From: Siphonodentalium dalli
Lineage: Eukaryota > Mollusca > Scaphopoda > Gadilida > Siphonodentaliidae
Direction of reading: 5' to 3'
DNA: 64,000 bases
Assembly: GCA_032622095.1 (NCBI GenBank)
Contig: CP136068.1
Location: 53,714,025 to 53,778,024, forward strand
The position numbers and the translations under genes are program-made. Positions within the stretch are counted from its first letter, which is position 1, and each line of letters begins with the position of its first letter. Shown here piece after piece: positions 1 through 11,658 of this stretch. Under the pieces are notes generated by a model. It was not told the origin of the DNA. It saw nothing but the letters and a program-made list of their open reading frames with translations, and made no database searches.

Positions 1-913
1 ATTCATCTCACCATCTCACTCCCTGTATACATATTCGCCATATCCATGGCAATATAGCCACTCGATGTATACATATGAACCCCACACATGACCATATAGT
101 CACCCCAGTTGTACATATATACATCACCAAAGACCATAGAGTCCTTCCAGATATACAAATACGTCGCACACACAGCCAATCATACATCCCAGACTTGTAT
201 ATACACCCACATATGACAATTCAGCCACTCACTGTATACTCATACACGCCATCCATGAGCATACAGCTACTCCCTGTATACCTGTATCCACCAATGACAA
301 TATACATCCACGGCATATATAAATATACATCCCACCCATTAGCACAAGGGCACTCCCTATATACCCACACGCTCGCAAACGACCACCCAGCTATACCCAG
401 ACATGCAGGCATGCATAATACATGACTGTACTGTCATTCCATGTACACCTATAGTCATCAAACCACTCCCTATGTATCCATACTCCCACCCATGATCACA
501 CTTACAACACATGTGTACATGTACACACACCTGTGGCAATACAGCCACCCAAGGTACACATGTACTCTCACCCATGGCCATATAATCACTCCATATATAC
601 ATAAACAACACATAGATGACCATGCAGCTACTCTCGGTATATCCACACACCGCATCATTGTCCATACATCCACATCGTGTTTACCCGTACATCCACATAT
701 AACCATACAACCATATCGTCACTCCTTGTAAACATATTCACCTCACACATGACCATACAGCCACTACTTGTATACCTATTCATCTCACAATGGTCACCCA
801 TTCATGATCATATAGACATTCCTTGTATATCTATTCACATTATTCATGACCATAAAATAACTCCATGTATACATATTCACCTCACATATGGCCATGAAGT
901 AACTCCCTGGCCG
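1..913. repeat. degenerate ~42-bp minisatellite
   Basis: Tandem array with a unit of about 42 bp, seen as recurring TGTATACATATTCACC, CATGACCATA and AGCCACTCC blocks. The first three units are each close to 42 bp; later ones vary by substitution and small indels. The array is probably cut by the window start. It is open in several reading frames on both strands, and those short ORFs are by-products of the repeat, not genes. Confidence 0.85.
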
Positions 914-2600
914 CGATCTTGACATCCTTCTTGTATCGTGTTGATTAAGTTTTATCCTAATGAGCCAGAATAGCCACCACAGATTGTGGTTCATCTTGGT
1001 TCCGTTTCAAAGTTTTGCCCATTTCCTTAAAAAATTGTGGCCAGAACCGCAAAAGAGGTTTTCGGCCAAATTCCATACTGGAACTTTAAAATGAATTTGC
1101 CATTCCCTATAATGAACTGGGACAACCACATATACTATTTAGTTGTCAGATGATTAACAAACATGCATAATAACAAAGTGAGTCAATGTGAAAAATGAAC
1201 TTTTTACCAAAGTAGGTTGCCATTTTGGAAGCCATCTTGAGTAATTTGGTTTATAAACACCTTAATGTGACACATTTACAATAGATCAAAACAATAAACA
1301 CATTTCATACCAAAGTTAGTAACAGTTTACTTTAAAAAAATTGGACCAAACATGAAAAGTCATTTTTTGCCGATATTTATGTCAAGTTTGTGGAAGTAAA
1401 ATCCAATATTTCTGGTAATATCAGTGGTTATAATACTCAAAATTAACCAAGGTTAATCAGACATGTTAGTTTTCAATGGATATAAGGCAGAATAACCAAT
1501 TTTATTCATCAACCTCAACAACTTGAAAGCGATTGCAGTGTCGCTGTGGCAATATTTACAATTTTCCATATTTTGGCGACCATTTTGGCGGTTATCTTGA
1601 GCCAAAGTAACAATTTTGGTTCCAATGACTTGGAATATTCACGGGTAATGGTATGACTCACTTACAGTTCTGTCATTCCTTGTTGAAATATGACTAGACT
1701 CCCAATTGTGATTTTTTTTGTGAACATTTTATACCGCATTCTGTAAAATCAAATATTTGAGCGACCGGAAGGCGCTAGGACCCAAATAATTTCTGATTTC
1801 ACTGCCCCAATGATCAGTTAATAGAAAAAATAAAAAATAAAGTCACAATTCTCAACCAGTTCCAAACAGCAGACACTGAATAGAAGATATTAGTGAAAAA
1901 ACGTCATATTTTCCACTTCCGGTGGCAATTTTGTCGGCCATTTTGAATATATAAAATGTATTCATTCGTATATATAAGGAGCACTCAATTATCAATACAA
2001 TAACATATCGCACGAAGTAATACCTCATAAATTCCTGAGTAATTGCGAATTGAAATTTACCTGGTTAGATATTCAATGTTGGCGGCCATCTTGGATTCAA
2101 AGACCGATAACTCTATAAAGCCTCCCCATAGCCAGATGGCAAAATCACAGGCAAATTGAAGGACTGATATAGTTCTACAAAGATATCATAACCACAAAAA
2201 AATCCACATAGGGGGAGGGGGTCTACATGCAGCTCAAGCTCTAATAGTGATTAACTGATCAATATATTGCTCGCGGTGTCGTTTCAATTTTATAAAGTTC
2301 CCCGTCAGAACACATCAGAACATCAACAGATTTAAAGATTTCGAACTGGTGCAAAATTAGCGCTGCTTCATCCGTTATGGCAGGCTGCACCCATCCCCAT
2401 ACACTACATATTGCATTGGATGTCTGAATCGAGCGTCCAATTCAATATTTGTTTTTCTCGGTAAATGCCACTATAATCAGATTGTTCCCCAAAGTAAGTG
2501 GCGTGTGATATAGCAAGTGCGAAGTAGCGGCCAATTGAGCCAGAGTCGACTGTCACACCTACAACATGCCGTTACTATTCCACCGGCTCTATATCCCCAT
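914..2600. other. anonymous AT-rich non-coding DNA
   Basis: No ORF or RNA gene could be supported here. The stretch contains several degenerate blocks with 'GGCNGCCATTTTGG'-like wording (near 1215, 1575, 1930 and 2080) that also occur at 10.66, 24.0, 48.0 and 52.4 kb. It is probably old repeat DNA. Confidence 0.5.
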
Positions 2601-2608
2601 ACGATATA

Positions 2609-3253
2609 GTCAGATTGCTAAGTTGATTAATCAAGATAGCTAAGTTGTTTAATCAAGATAGCTAAGATGATTAATCAGGATAGCCAAGTTGATTGACCAA
2701 GATAGTAAGAAACTGTTGCTTAATCAAGATAGCTAGGATGATTAATCAAGATAGTAAGATGATTAATCAAGATAGCTAAGTTGATTAGTCAAGACAGCTA
2801 AGTTGATTAATCAAGATAGCTAAGTTGATTAAACAAGAGAGATACGTTGATTAATCAAGATAGCTAAGTTGATTAATCAAGATAGTAAGTTGTTTAATCA
2901 AGGTAGCTAGGTTTATTAATCAACATAGTAAGATGATTAATCAAGATAGCTAAGTTGATTAATCAAGATAGCTAAGTTGATTAATCAAGATAGCTAAGTT
3001 GATTAATTAAGACCGTAAGTAATACCTCACAATCAAGATAGCTAAGTTGATTAAACAAGAGAGCTAAGTTGATTAATCAAGATAGCTAAGTTGATTAAAC
3101 AAGAGAGCTAAGTTGACTAATCAAGATAGCTAAGTTGATTAATCAAGATAGTAAGTTGATTAATAATGATAGCGAATTTTTTATTTTTTTTAATAATTTT
3201 TATTTGGTCATAAACATGGAATGATGATAGCGAAGTTTATTAATCAATATAGT
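2609..3253. repeat. 22-bp minisatellite (GATAGCTAAGTTGATTAATCAA)
   Basis: Tandem repeat with a 22-bp unit reading GATAGCTAAGTTGATTAATC plus AA. Many units are exact and others have a shortened GATAGTAAG variant or a TTTAAT change. A poly-T interruption lies near 3178-3200, and one or two more degenerate units follow it. The array ends about 360 bp upstream of the Reeler gene start. The unit is strongly AT-rich and contains TTGATTAATCAA, an imperfect palindrome. Confidence 0.92.
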
Positions 3254-3612
3254 AGATAAAGTGGTGTGGCGGTTCTACGCTGTCGTAAGAAGAAACATCT
3301 TATATTTGTTGAATTTATAAGCTGAGAATCAGGGGGAAATAGCCAAAACTATATGCTCAATTGGAGTATAGACTGCGTTAGGAAGAATGGGCAGCTAATG
3401 TTTGTGCAGACATGCAAGAGCATGCAACCAAACCCACACTAACACAGCTAGTGCATGTTTTAACGCTATGAGGGAAATGTTACCAAATGATAGTTCAGCC
3501 ACGTTAATGGGAAAATCCCGACACCCATACAATTCTCAGTCTGTCGATGATGGTCATGTGTGAAATCTAAGCCTGACTAATGTTCTAATGTTATTTATAA
3601 CTTCAGATCATC

Positions 3613-3802
3613 ATGGACCGCTCGATGTACGCATTGCTGGTCGCCGGTTTCGTGGCATGTGTGAACGCATATCCACAAGGCCCACCAACCAGTGTTTGTG
3701 CCACTATGATACCAGGCCACGATGTTCAGGCACAGTCTATGGGAAGTATAGAAATACATATCACAGAGAGCGACACCTACTGGGATAACAACACTATACA
3801 AG
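3613..3802 (+). CDS. Reeler-domain secreted protein, exon 1
   Basis: First coding exon of a secreted protein. The start ATG is followed by a typical signal peptide: a hydrophobic core around residues 5-18 ending at VNA-YP. Next comes the characteristic start of a Reeler domain, with YPQGPPTSVC and then MIPGHDVQAQ, matching the 'YP.GAP.S.C..M.PGHG' opening of reelin, ferric-chelate-reductase-like and insect/mollusc 'putative defense' proteins. The reading runs to IQ and meets a donor (AAG|GTTAGA) in phase 1. The 5' side (TTATAACTTCAG, ending at 3606) looks like a splice acceptor, so an upstream UTR exon is likely. The exon joins in frame to 5702-5921. Reeler proteins are extracellular; the exact role of this one (innate immune or adhesion) cannot be told from the sequence. 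Confidence 0.8.
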
Positions 3803-3894
3803 GTTAGACCCCCACCCAATCCACGTCCTGTTCAGATTGTGATGTCGGTCGATGTGATCGAAACCTGGCAATGGAGAATTTCTATCTCTATGTT

Positions 3895-4170
3895 CAATGG
3901 TCTCGGTGATTATTAGACTGGTTCACACTATGTTCAATGGTCTCGGTGATTATTAGACTGGTTCACACTATGTTCAATGGTTTCGGTGATTATTAGACTG
4001 GTTCACACTATATGTTCAATGGTTTCGGTGATTATTAGACTGGTTCACACTAGGTCCAATGGTCTCGGTGATTTTATTAGACTGGTTCACAATATGTTCA
4101 ATGGTCTCGGTGATTATTAGACTGGTTCACACTATGTCCAATGGTCTCGGTGGTTATTAGACTGGTTCAT
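3895..4170. repeat. 40-bp tandem repeat in Reeler intron 1
   Basis: About seven units of 40 bp with the core TTCAATGGTCTCGGTGATTA and then TTAGACTGGTTCACAC. Units differ by C/T at one position, small TA insertions and a decayed last copy. It lies wholly inside the 1.9-kb intron between the two Reeler exons. Confidence 0.93.
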
Positions 4171-5384
4171 ACACCGGATACTCGTCCTATTGGTTACATT
4201 ACTGCACATTTGGAGAGAAAAGTCAAATGAATTCGATGCGTTCTGCGACAATAGCGATGAAGCACTACTCAATTTCACCGAAGCGCAATTCATTGCAAGG
4301 GCGCAATTATTAATGCAATCTGACACCCCTGACAGATGACTAGTTAGCTGTGCAGATCACTTTGGATTGTAAGACCAAACTATTGGTGTGCTATTCCACA
4401 GCCAGCTGTGTTATTTCAATTATTACTCGGATGGGGATTAAATTTGGCCTCCCATCAAATTCAACTTATTTAAAAAAATTTACCCCGGGGGAATATGCCC
4501 CCGTAATCCCCTACCGGACTCCAGAATTCGGCGCTTGATATATTGACACCACGTGTATACTGTATGTATGGTATAAACGCAATGAATATATACCGAACTA
4601 TTCGGTACCAATGCGGTACACACCTTCAGCACCCTGATTATCTCTTCCAGGCCCCCACGGAAAGAAATACAGGGCTAAAACAAAAAAACCTCCCCAAAAA
4701 ATGTTTACCCCACTTTTTTAAGCTGTATATATTTTTTTATATCTATCAATGATCCATCCAAACTTATTGTATACTTGTATGTTATTTTTGCATGACGTCT
4801 AAGGTTATTAAATTGTGAAAAATTTCACCATTTCCACGTGGTCACCATTGACTATATATTATACGACAGATCTCTGTCCCACTATATTCTAGTGACGTCT
4901 ATTAAAATTTGGGCGATATATATTTGTCTATTGTTAAATACGATATGACAGAGTTCATCCTTATTGGTTGCGTGTTGACTTGGTGTGTATAGGAACAACA
5001 TAAATTGTTTATTTTTTTTATTTAACATCTATTAATTTTAGTTTGACGTAATTTTATTTTAAAATAACTTCTGTTAAGTTGAAATTTAATTATTGACTGT
5101 TTTTCGACCTCTATTAATTTTCATTTGACGTATATTTATTTTAATTGACTCTTGTTAAGTTAGAATTGATTTATTGACTGTTATTCGACCTCTATTAATT
5201 TTCATTTGATTTCTATTAAGTTGGAATTTATGTATTTTAGACCAAATGGCCGCCCACGCGTTTCCTCACCCGATAATGTGAATGACAATGTTTTAAAATA
5301 AAACTGTCCAAACATCATGTGTCGTTTAACAATTTAACCCTTTCATGACTGAAGCTTCCTGAAATTTTGCGAAAAACCTGTGCC

Positions 5385-5530
5385 AATGCATTCTCTTATA
5401 TATGCGAGTCTCCTATATGGAGCCTCGCATATATAAGATAATGCATTGGCCTAACAATATTTACCTTGACCTTGTAAGCCAGTGCATTCTCTTATATATA
5501 TGCGAGGCTCCCTCGCATATATAAAATAAT
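5385..5530. repeat. two related hairpins (TATATGCGAG ... CTCGCATATA)
   Basis: Two adjacent inverted repeats. The first has TGCATTCTCTTATATATGCG pairing across a short loop with its complement, ending AATGCA near 5447. The second, from about 5481, is shorter (TATATATGCGAGG / CCTCGCATATATA). Both lie in Reeler intron 1. They resemble a small palindromic MITE present in two states of decay. Confidence 0.8.
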
Positions 5531-5701
5531 ATAAAACAGGATATTTAATGCTGCACAAGCACAGGTCCCACCACGAAAGGGATAAAGTAGTGGTTTCCTG
5601 ACGTATACCTAATTTTCAACCGTTGTGATTATTGAAATGATAATTATGAGAATGAGATATCATTGCACGGGTTTATTTACATGCGCTGACTATCATTGTA
5701 G

Positions 5702-5921
5702 TTCAAATCAAAGACACAGCGAAAGGGTTCATGGTTCAGGCAAGAAGAAAAGACAACAACAAGCCCGTAGGGTACTTCACTGCTTTGTCGAATAACGCAA
5801 AGACTCTGTCGTGTGACGGTGGCGATCGTAACACATGGGTCCATTCAGAGAATTCTGACAAGATGAACCCCCATGCTAAATGGAACCCACCCACATATTC
5901 TGCCGGCAAAATATATTTCGT
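5702..5921 (+). CDS. Reeler-domain secreted protein, exon 2
   Basis: Second coding exon. The acceptor TATCATTGTAG|TT supplies the two bases needed after the phase-1 donor at 3802, giving ...NNTIQ-VQIKDTAKGFMVQARR. GFMVQAR is the conserved 'F.GF.LQAR' block of Reeler domains, followed by the PVGYF, LSC and W..P...AGKIYFV stretch expected for the second half of the domain. The exon ends in TTCGT|GTAAGT (phase 2). A short downstream exon could close the frame at 6756. The donor region is itself tandemly repeated (see the next entry), which is unusual. Domain identity is from recognised family wording; the exon boundaries are inferred from splice consensus and phase. Confidence 0.8.
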
Positions 5922-6110
5922 GTAAGTATAATTAATATATTTCGTGTAAATATAATTAATATATTTCGTGTAAGTATCAGGGGGGGGGGGGTCGGAAAAT
6001 TTTTCCAGGCACGTATGATGGGGTGGGTGGGTGTCTCTTGGGTCCAAAAAGCAGTTTTTTCCATATGCCAATTTTTTTTCCATTCCTGCTATTCAGTCTT
6101 ATTTTGATGT
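5909..6110. repeat. triplicated donor-like 24-bp repeat plus G-run repeat family
   Basis: A 24-bp unit, ATATTTCGTGTAAGTATAAT plus TAAT, occurs three times in a row and starts with the exon 2 donor itself. A G12-type run and a block containing CCAGGCACGTATGAT follow. The same G-run/CACGTATGAT block, also next to TTTCGTGTAAGTA units, occurs at 19.66-19.90 kb, so this is a dispersed repeat that abuts or has arisen at the splice site. Confidence 0.75.
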
Positions 6111-6683
6111 GTTTTGAACAGAAACGGGTCATATATAGTTAATAGTAATGCTATACTACATATAGAGGTTATCAGAAGTTGGATCAGTTGCACAATGGCC
6201 AACAATAACCCAACTTGATAGAACTAGAAACTGCGCTATTGGAAAAATAAAATTTAATCAGGATTCCATCTACTGATACAACAAAATAAGAATAACTATG
6301 CAGAACTCAGCTGAAAATAAGTAATAGAATGAAAGCACACTTGACCATATGTGACATGGAAATAAAGATATAATAAATAATGGAATAAAATAGACTTTTG
6401 ACAACGTAAAACATAAAATCTTAACAAATAAATTGAAGGCCAGCCGGGCCAGCTTGAACAAAATTTCACATTGTTTTCCATGTTAATGTGGATCAGCTTG
6501 TATACATAATGTTAATCACAGTAACGAAGATTTTATCGTCACTGATATCGTGAGCAAAAAAGAAGTGAAATTGGGGTATCCATCCATATTATTCCCAATT
6601 ATTACGAAGCCTATTTCTTCAGGCAGTGGCTACCAGCCTGCCATTACACGCTATAACATGTTTCCTCAGTTCTGGTTTCTGAG

Positions 6684-6756
6684 ATTCCCCAAGAAGAGTA
6701 GCGCGGGTATATCATGGTTATGTTTGGTATTAGCATTATTCTTCAAACTGGGATGA
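6684..6756 (+). CDS. possible last exon of the Reeler gene
   Basis: After the acceptor TTTCTGAG|A (a strong TTTCCTCAG lies just upstream) the frame that completes the phase-2 codon of exon 2 reads FPKKSSAGISWLCLVLALFF and stops at TGA 6754-6756. A small residue cluster (SSAG) followed by a hydrophobic tail looks like a GPI-anchor signal or a terminal membrane segment. Joining directly to exon 2 would shorten the Reeler domain, so a missing intermediate exon is possible. Weak support; transcript data would decide. Confidence 0.3.
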
Positions 6757-6810
6757 ACAGTTGTATTTCCAGTGCCACATGTTTTGATAAACAATTTGAT
6801 TCCAGCAATA

Positions 6811-7023
6811 CAGTAATGCCCTTATTAAACGACTCCATAACCACAGCAGAATAATGAGTTATTTTTCAGGATTTAGTCGGAAATATGGCTTGTTGTCATT
6901 CATCGGAAAGCTCTCCCCGAGAGCTTTCCGGTGAATGACAACAAGCCATATTTCCGACTAAATCCTGAAAAATTACCTATTATTCTGCAGTGGTTATGGA
7001 GTCGATTAATTAGGGCATTACTG
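6811..7023. mobile_element. palindromic MITE, TA-flanked, CAGTAATGCCC ends
   Basis: A 213-bp near-perfect palindrome. Each arm is about 105 bp and runs from CAGTAATGCCC through GACTCCATAACCAC and GGATTTAGTCGGAAATATGG to a centre at AGCTCTCCCCGAGAGCT. Arms differ at only a few positions. TA lies directly outside each end (6809-6810 and 7024-7025). CAGT...ACTG ends with a TA duplication fit the Tc1/mariner type. No coding capacity; a fold-back MITE. Confidence 0.9.
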
Positions 7024-8380
7024 TATATCACATAGCAAATATCAAAATATCAAATAACCTGAAATTTGTTGTACCGGTACCATGTATTATGTAGAATACT
7101 CAAATGTGATTATGTGACTAGATCATGTGACTATATATTATGAAAATGAATGTTAATAAAAACTTTGGCACTCTGCCTATATATCCCTTGAAATGTGATT
7201 ATGTTGACACATTTCTTGATTAATGACACTTATAGCACATTCTCAGCTAAGTGGGCCCAATGGACATGATATTTCACCGAAAAATCGAAGTTAACCATAA
7301 GAGCCAATTCGGTTAGTTTCTTGAAGTAGAGTATCCATATAATTGAAATCTGTATTGGCGGACGTTTTAACAAATTATCCCCTGACATACAACATATGGA
7401 AATATGGGCCTCCAATTTCCCATGCGACAGAATACGTTACATACGTTACCACTGCCGACTAGGCTAACGTCATTATGTATAACACATCGAGATTGCATTC
7501 GGATTTGCAAAGTATTAAAATGATCTGAAACTCCTTCAAGATCACAAAACTATAGTGCTCTAATTCATTCTCTTCTCAATCCTTGGAAATTAAGCAAATA
7601 TGTATTGTGGCGGACATGCATGTTCAAAATGATATATGATTATATGATATTATAAACTAATGTATTTGGAAGTATATTATCTGCGATGGCTGTCTATTCA
7701 AATCAAGATTTTACTATTAGCATGCGTCTCGTTCACGGTGGTAACGTATTATGTCGCTTCATACATTAAGTGCTCACAAGCTATACATTAAACATAAAAT
7801 ACTCATTTGACATTAAGACAATCAATTTTATTCCATATCATGTCAAATGTACAAGTTTAATACTGTTAAATATGCATGCAATTAACAATTAAGCATGCAG
7901 TGACTGCGTAGTGGGTAGGTGCTACTTATACGCTCAATATTGTTTATATAGGCTAAATCTGACGTCTGCGTGGTATGGATGGGGTCTCGACGTGATATAT
8001 ATGAACGTTGTGAAGTCAGTTACATGATTGTACATTGACGCACACATCAGCCGTGCTCTTTAATATGAAAGCAAGTGATCACAATCGACTAGTCCACGCA
8101 ATCGTGTATATATACACCTTCCCAAGAAACAACCAACACGCATTTCCTAATGAATAAACAACTCCTGGCATGTCAGGCACGACGTCTATTGAAGCTGCCG
8201 AGCATTCCACAAATACACGGATCACATGTGAGATACTGCTTTGAGCTTACGATATATACATGTATGTTTAAAAAATACGATTTTTTCACGCCTATTTTGG
8301 AGCGCAAACCACCAAGTGACTTTATTTGATAAATGAAGGTCTGTTGTTGAAAGTTTTAGGTGGGATATGTGTTCAATTCT
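7024..8380. other. non-coding DNA with a GTAACGTATT-motif pair
   Basis: No gene seen. CGACAGAATACGTTAC at 7424 and GGTAACGTATTATGTCG at 7737 are inverted copies of one motif that recurs at 18.76-19.16 kb. They may be the ends of a roughly 330-bp decayed element. The rest is anonymous. Confidence 0.45.
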
Positions 8381-8383
8381 AGC

Positions 8384-8560
8384 CAGGGTTGGGGCGATTA
8401 CATTCCAATGTAATTGATTACGATTACAATTACTTTTGATTTACATGATTACGATTATTGATTAAATATTTTTCAAATGTAATTGATTACGATTACATTA
8501 CTTTAGTAAAATGTAACTGATTACTTTGGATTACATCTGATTACAATGTTTAGTTTCCAA
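8384..8560. mobile_element. hAT-like terminal region (CAGGGTTGGGG, GATTAC motifs)
   Basis: Begins CAGGGTTGGGGCGATTAC and continues with repeated GTAATTGATTACGATTAC words. This arrangement (CAGGGTTGGG followed by subterminal ATGTAAT/GATTAC repeats) is familiar from hAT-type elements of fish and marine invertebrates. I could not find a matching right end or a transposase nearby, so it is probably a solo or decayed end. Confidence 0.45.
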
Positions 8561-8999
8561 CCATTTTGATCCCATAGGAATAACTAATGAAATAAATCAA
8601 ATTAAAATATCAAATGTTATTTAATAACTATATAATACGCAAACAAGGAACGACTGAACAAATAAAACAACCAAGCAATAAGCACATAAACGCTTTTAAT
8701 TAATTTGTGATGTTTTGTCATGGAGTTGTGCACCAACATATTTGGAATAGACCATGTTTTATGTGTATTTATTTAATTTTATTAAGTATAGTTTTCATTT
8801 CGCTCGATTCCAAAATATCATCGAGTGAAATGTGAATACGCTCGTATATGCTTAGCTGCTAATTTGTATACGAAGCATTTATATAAATGACCCAAATTGC
8901 ACAAGTAAGCCCAAGATAGAGTTAAAACGAGCTTAATTACAAACTATATACCGGTACACGGCCTGGCTAAATCGACAAGGACTCACTTTATCGTTCATA
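8561..8999. other. AT-rich non-coding stretch before the LINE fragment
   Basis: No gene seen. The LINE-like reading can be followed back only to about 8975-8985 (QGLTLSF resembles the 'HLGLTLS' reverse-transcriptase block), which marks the likely 5' truncation point. Confidence 0.4.
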
Positions 9000-9902
9000 T
9001 TGCATCAATGTGAAATGACAACTGTGGACAAAATGAAATTAAAACATGTGTCCACAAGACACCATAAACACTCCCCCGATCCAAATTCTCTCGAAAAAAT
9101 TTATTTCACTTTCATTCGACCAATTTTAGAATATGCCTCCCCCGTTTGGGATAATTGTCCGGACTACTTACGAGATGATATTGAAGACATCCAATATGAA
9201 ATGGCGAGAATAGTTACCGGTGCAACCCGAAGTGTTAGTAATGCCAAGTTGATAGATGAGGCCGGGTGGGAATATCTTGACGATAGACGCAAGCAGCATA
9301 AATTGATCCAATTCTTCAAAATGAAAACCGGTAGGGCACCACCTTATATTAGTAATATGGTACCCCCAGAAAGTAACTCATTACATGACCACAACACTAG
9401 AAATACAATGAAACGCCCCCCTGATAGTAATAATGATTACTATATGCAATCCTTTCTTCCGTCGTCTGTCCGTTCGTGGAATGTACTCCCAGACTCTGTT
9501 AAAGAAGCAACTTCAATAGGCGATTTCAAACGCAATCTTAAACCTGATATATTAAAGCCTAAATACTACTTTACCAGCTATTCTAGGACAGCTCAAATTT
9601 ACCACACCAGGCTGAGATTAAGATGTAGCAATCTTAACAGCGATCTAAAAGATAACCACATCAAAGACTTGCCTTATTGCATGTGTGGTTGCATTGAAAC
9701 TGCTAGACATTTTTTTCTGGAATGCGCGCAATATACCTCTCACAGAGAAGAACTCCTTAATACCCTATCTGATTTAACAATAACTAGTGAATTATTACTA
9801 TGGGGATCTGATGAATTATCCTATGAAACTAATAAGAAAATCTTCATGGCAGCTCAGAAATTTATAATAACCAGTAATCGCTTTCAACGATTCTTCTCTT
9901 AA
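9000..9902 (+). CDS. non-LTR retrotransposon reverse transcriptase, C-terminal fragment
   Basis: An uninterrupted 300-codon frame. It begins in the thumb region of a LINE reverse transcriptase and contains the conserved blocks IRPILEYASPVWDN, IVTGATRSV, GWEYLDDRRKQHKL, FLPSSVRSWNVLP and a terminal zinc-knuckle pattern CxCGCIETARHFFLEC (residues about 227-242). Palm and endonuclease domains are absent, as in a 5'-truncated copy. The absence of stops suggests a fairly recent insertion. The start given is simply the first ATG; the element frame probably extends a few codons upstream. A 3' untranslated region with AATAAA follows. Clade (Jockey/CR1/L2-like) cannot be fixed by eye. Confidence 0.85.
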   Translation: MHQCEMTTVDKMKLKHVSTRHHKHSPDPNSLEKIYFTFIRPILEYASPVWDNCPDYLRDDIEDIQYEMARIVTGATRSVSNAKLIDEAGWEYLDDRRKQHKLIQFFKMKTGRAPPYISNMVPPESNSLHDHNTRNTMKRPPDSNNDYYMQSFLPSSVRSWNVLPDSVKEATSIGDFKRNLKPDILKPKYYFTSYSRTAQIYHTRLRLRCSNLNSDLKDNHIKDLPYCMCGCIETARHFFLECAQYTSHREELLNTLSDLTITSELLLWGSDELSYETNKKIFMAAQKFIITSNRFQRFFS

Positions 9903-10416
9903 GCTGTTCCAAAATTGCAATATTGAACTCGCATGGTACATCATAAACCGAGATGCTATTGATCTCTCCAACGTGGGTCGTCGGGTCGATGGACCACTGC
10001 AGATGTTCACATGGTTATTTTTCAATCACAAATTATGTATAAATACTTTTTATTTCCTTGAAATGTGTTATTATATATCTTTTTGGTTTATTTGAAATTA
10101 ATTATATGCATGTTCAGATATATAATTACACCTCACACTCTGTACTCTCTGACCTTCTCTCTAAAATTCTGACATTATCTTCTGTCCCTTTGTCTCGCCT
10201 CCACCTCATATTTCTTCTTTCTATGGATCTTTTTTATGCCTCTATTATTTACCCCTACTTGACTTGCAGTCAAGTAGGGCTGTGCCATTGTCAAGGGAGA
10301 GGGCTTCAAATAAGCCTATGGCTTGTTGCCTAATCCCATTTTTCTTCTAAATTTGTATCTATTGTAATTATTTATCTGAATGTCCATAGAGGGAAAAATA
10401 AATACTGTTTAAACTA
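9903..10416 (+). mobile_element. LINE 3' untranslated region
   Basis: Follows the reverse-transcriptase frame directly. It contains a perfect hairpin CCCTACTTGAC/GTCAAGTAGGG at about 10252-10279, then AAGCCTATGGCTTGTTGCC, a sequence style typical of LINE 3' tails in marine invertebrates, and ends near AATAAATACTGTTTAAAC. The hairpin could be the recognition structure for target-primed reverse transcription (inference). Confidence 0.55.
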
Positions 10417-11370
10417 AATTCAGTTGACCGCCGTCAATTTTGATGGGGTTTGTGGTGACTGTTTAATGCGTCTTGGGGGGGGGGGGTAAATTACAGCACC
10501 CTTTGTTTTACCTTAATATATAAAGGAACCGAGAAATGGAATGGGTCACCTACATGAACCGCTCTGCGTGGGCGGCTGCCATGTTCGAATAAGGAATGGA
10601 AGTCACGTGGTTCGTATAAGTTTAATAAAAGCTGAAAAATGCGACTTTTTGAAAAAACAGTGGCGGCCATTTTGAAAAACAAAGTGGCGTCCATATTGAA
10701 AAAAAGTGGCGGCCATTTTGAATCAGTCGACCATTATGATTGGTTTGTTGGGGGAAAAAATCAGTCATCGCAGTTCACATTGGCCATTTATGTCAAATTG
10801 CATGCTTTGCGTCACAATAAAGTGAACGATTCTGTTACTACCGTTGATACATAATTACATGTATAAGAAGGCAGTGTAACTCACCAAAATTGATCATAAG
10901 TGGTGTAAATTCAACATAATTGATATTTCGTTGTTTTCACTTGGTTATTTTCACGTATCCTTCCAAATAATAGTCATCGTATTTCCCGGACAGAACCGAT
11001 TAAATTGGGAGAGAACCGACTCGATCGGGAGAGAACCGATCGATATATCACAATTCGCAGTTTTCGTCGTTGTTATTACTCGCACAATAGGATTTTCATT
11101 ATGACTACGTTATTTGGGACCATAGATTATGAGGGGAATGGAAAAACGAATCGAATTATCACCTAGATGGCTCAAAAATTGCGTTTTAACTGTCAAAAAC
11201 TCACGAAAATGTATAATTTGGATCATCAGGAACCGTCACAAATCAGTCAAGAACCATCACAAATCGGCGATAGAACGACTTCCGATGTAACAGTTCCTAC
11301 ACAGTGGGTGACCATTTCAGTCCATAAATTTGGCCGAAATTATTTAAATTATCTAAATATGGTTACGTAG
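10417..11370. other. non-coding stretch with short repeats
   Basis: No gene seen. Notable items are a G13 run near 10475, three TGGCG(G/T)CCATnTTGAA blocks at 10660-10725, and a cluster of AGAACCGAT words at 10990-11041 and again at 11230-11275. Confidence 0.4.
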
Positions 11371-11658
11371 CGTTTTTCCGAAGACCCATAACTCCGAAGG
11401 TCCGATTCTCCGAAGGTCAGATTCTCCGACGCCCCGATTCTCCGAAAGCCCATAACTCCGAAGTCCCGATTCTCCGAAATCCCATAACTCCGAAGACCCA
11501 TAACTCCGAAAGCCCATAACTCCGAAGGCCTATAACTCCGAACGCCCATAACTCCGAAGGTCTATAACTCCGAAGGGCCGATTCTCCGAAGGTCCGATTC
11601 TCCGAAGGTCCGATTCTCCGAAGATCATGTTTTATCGCTTATTAAATAGTGTACAGTC

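Noticed and set aside
2609-3253. 22-bp repeats as CRISPR or replication iterons
   Set aside because: Head-to-tail minisatellite without spacers or an initiator gene, in eukaryotic DNA.
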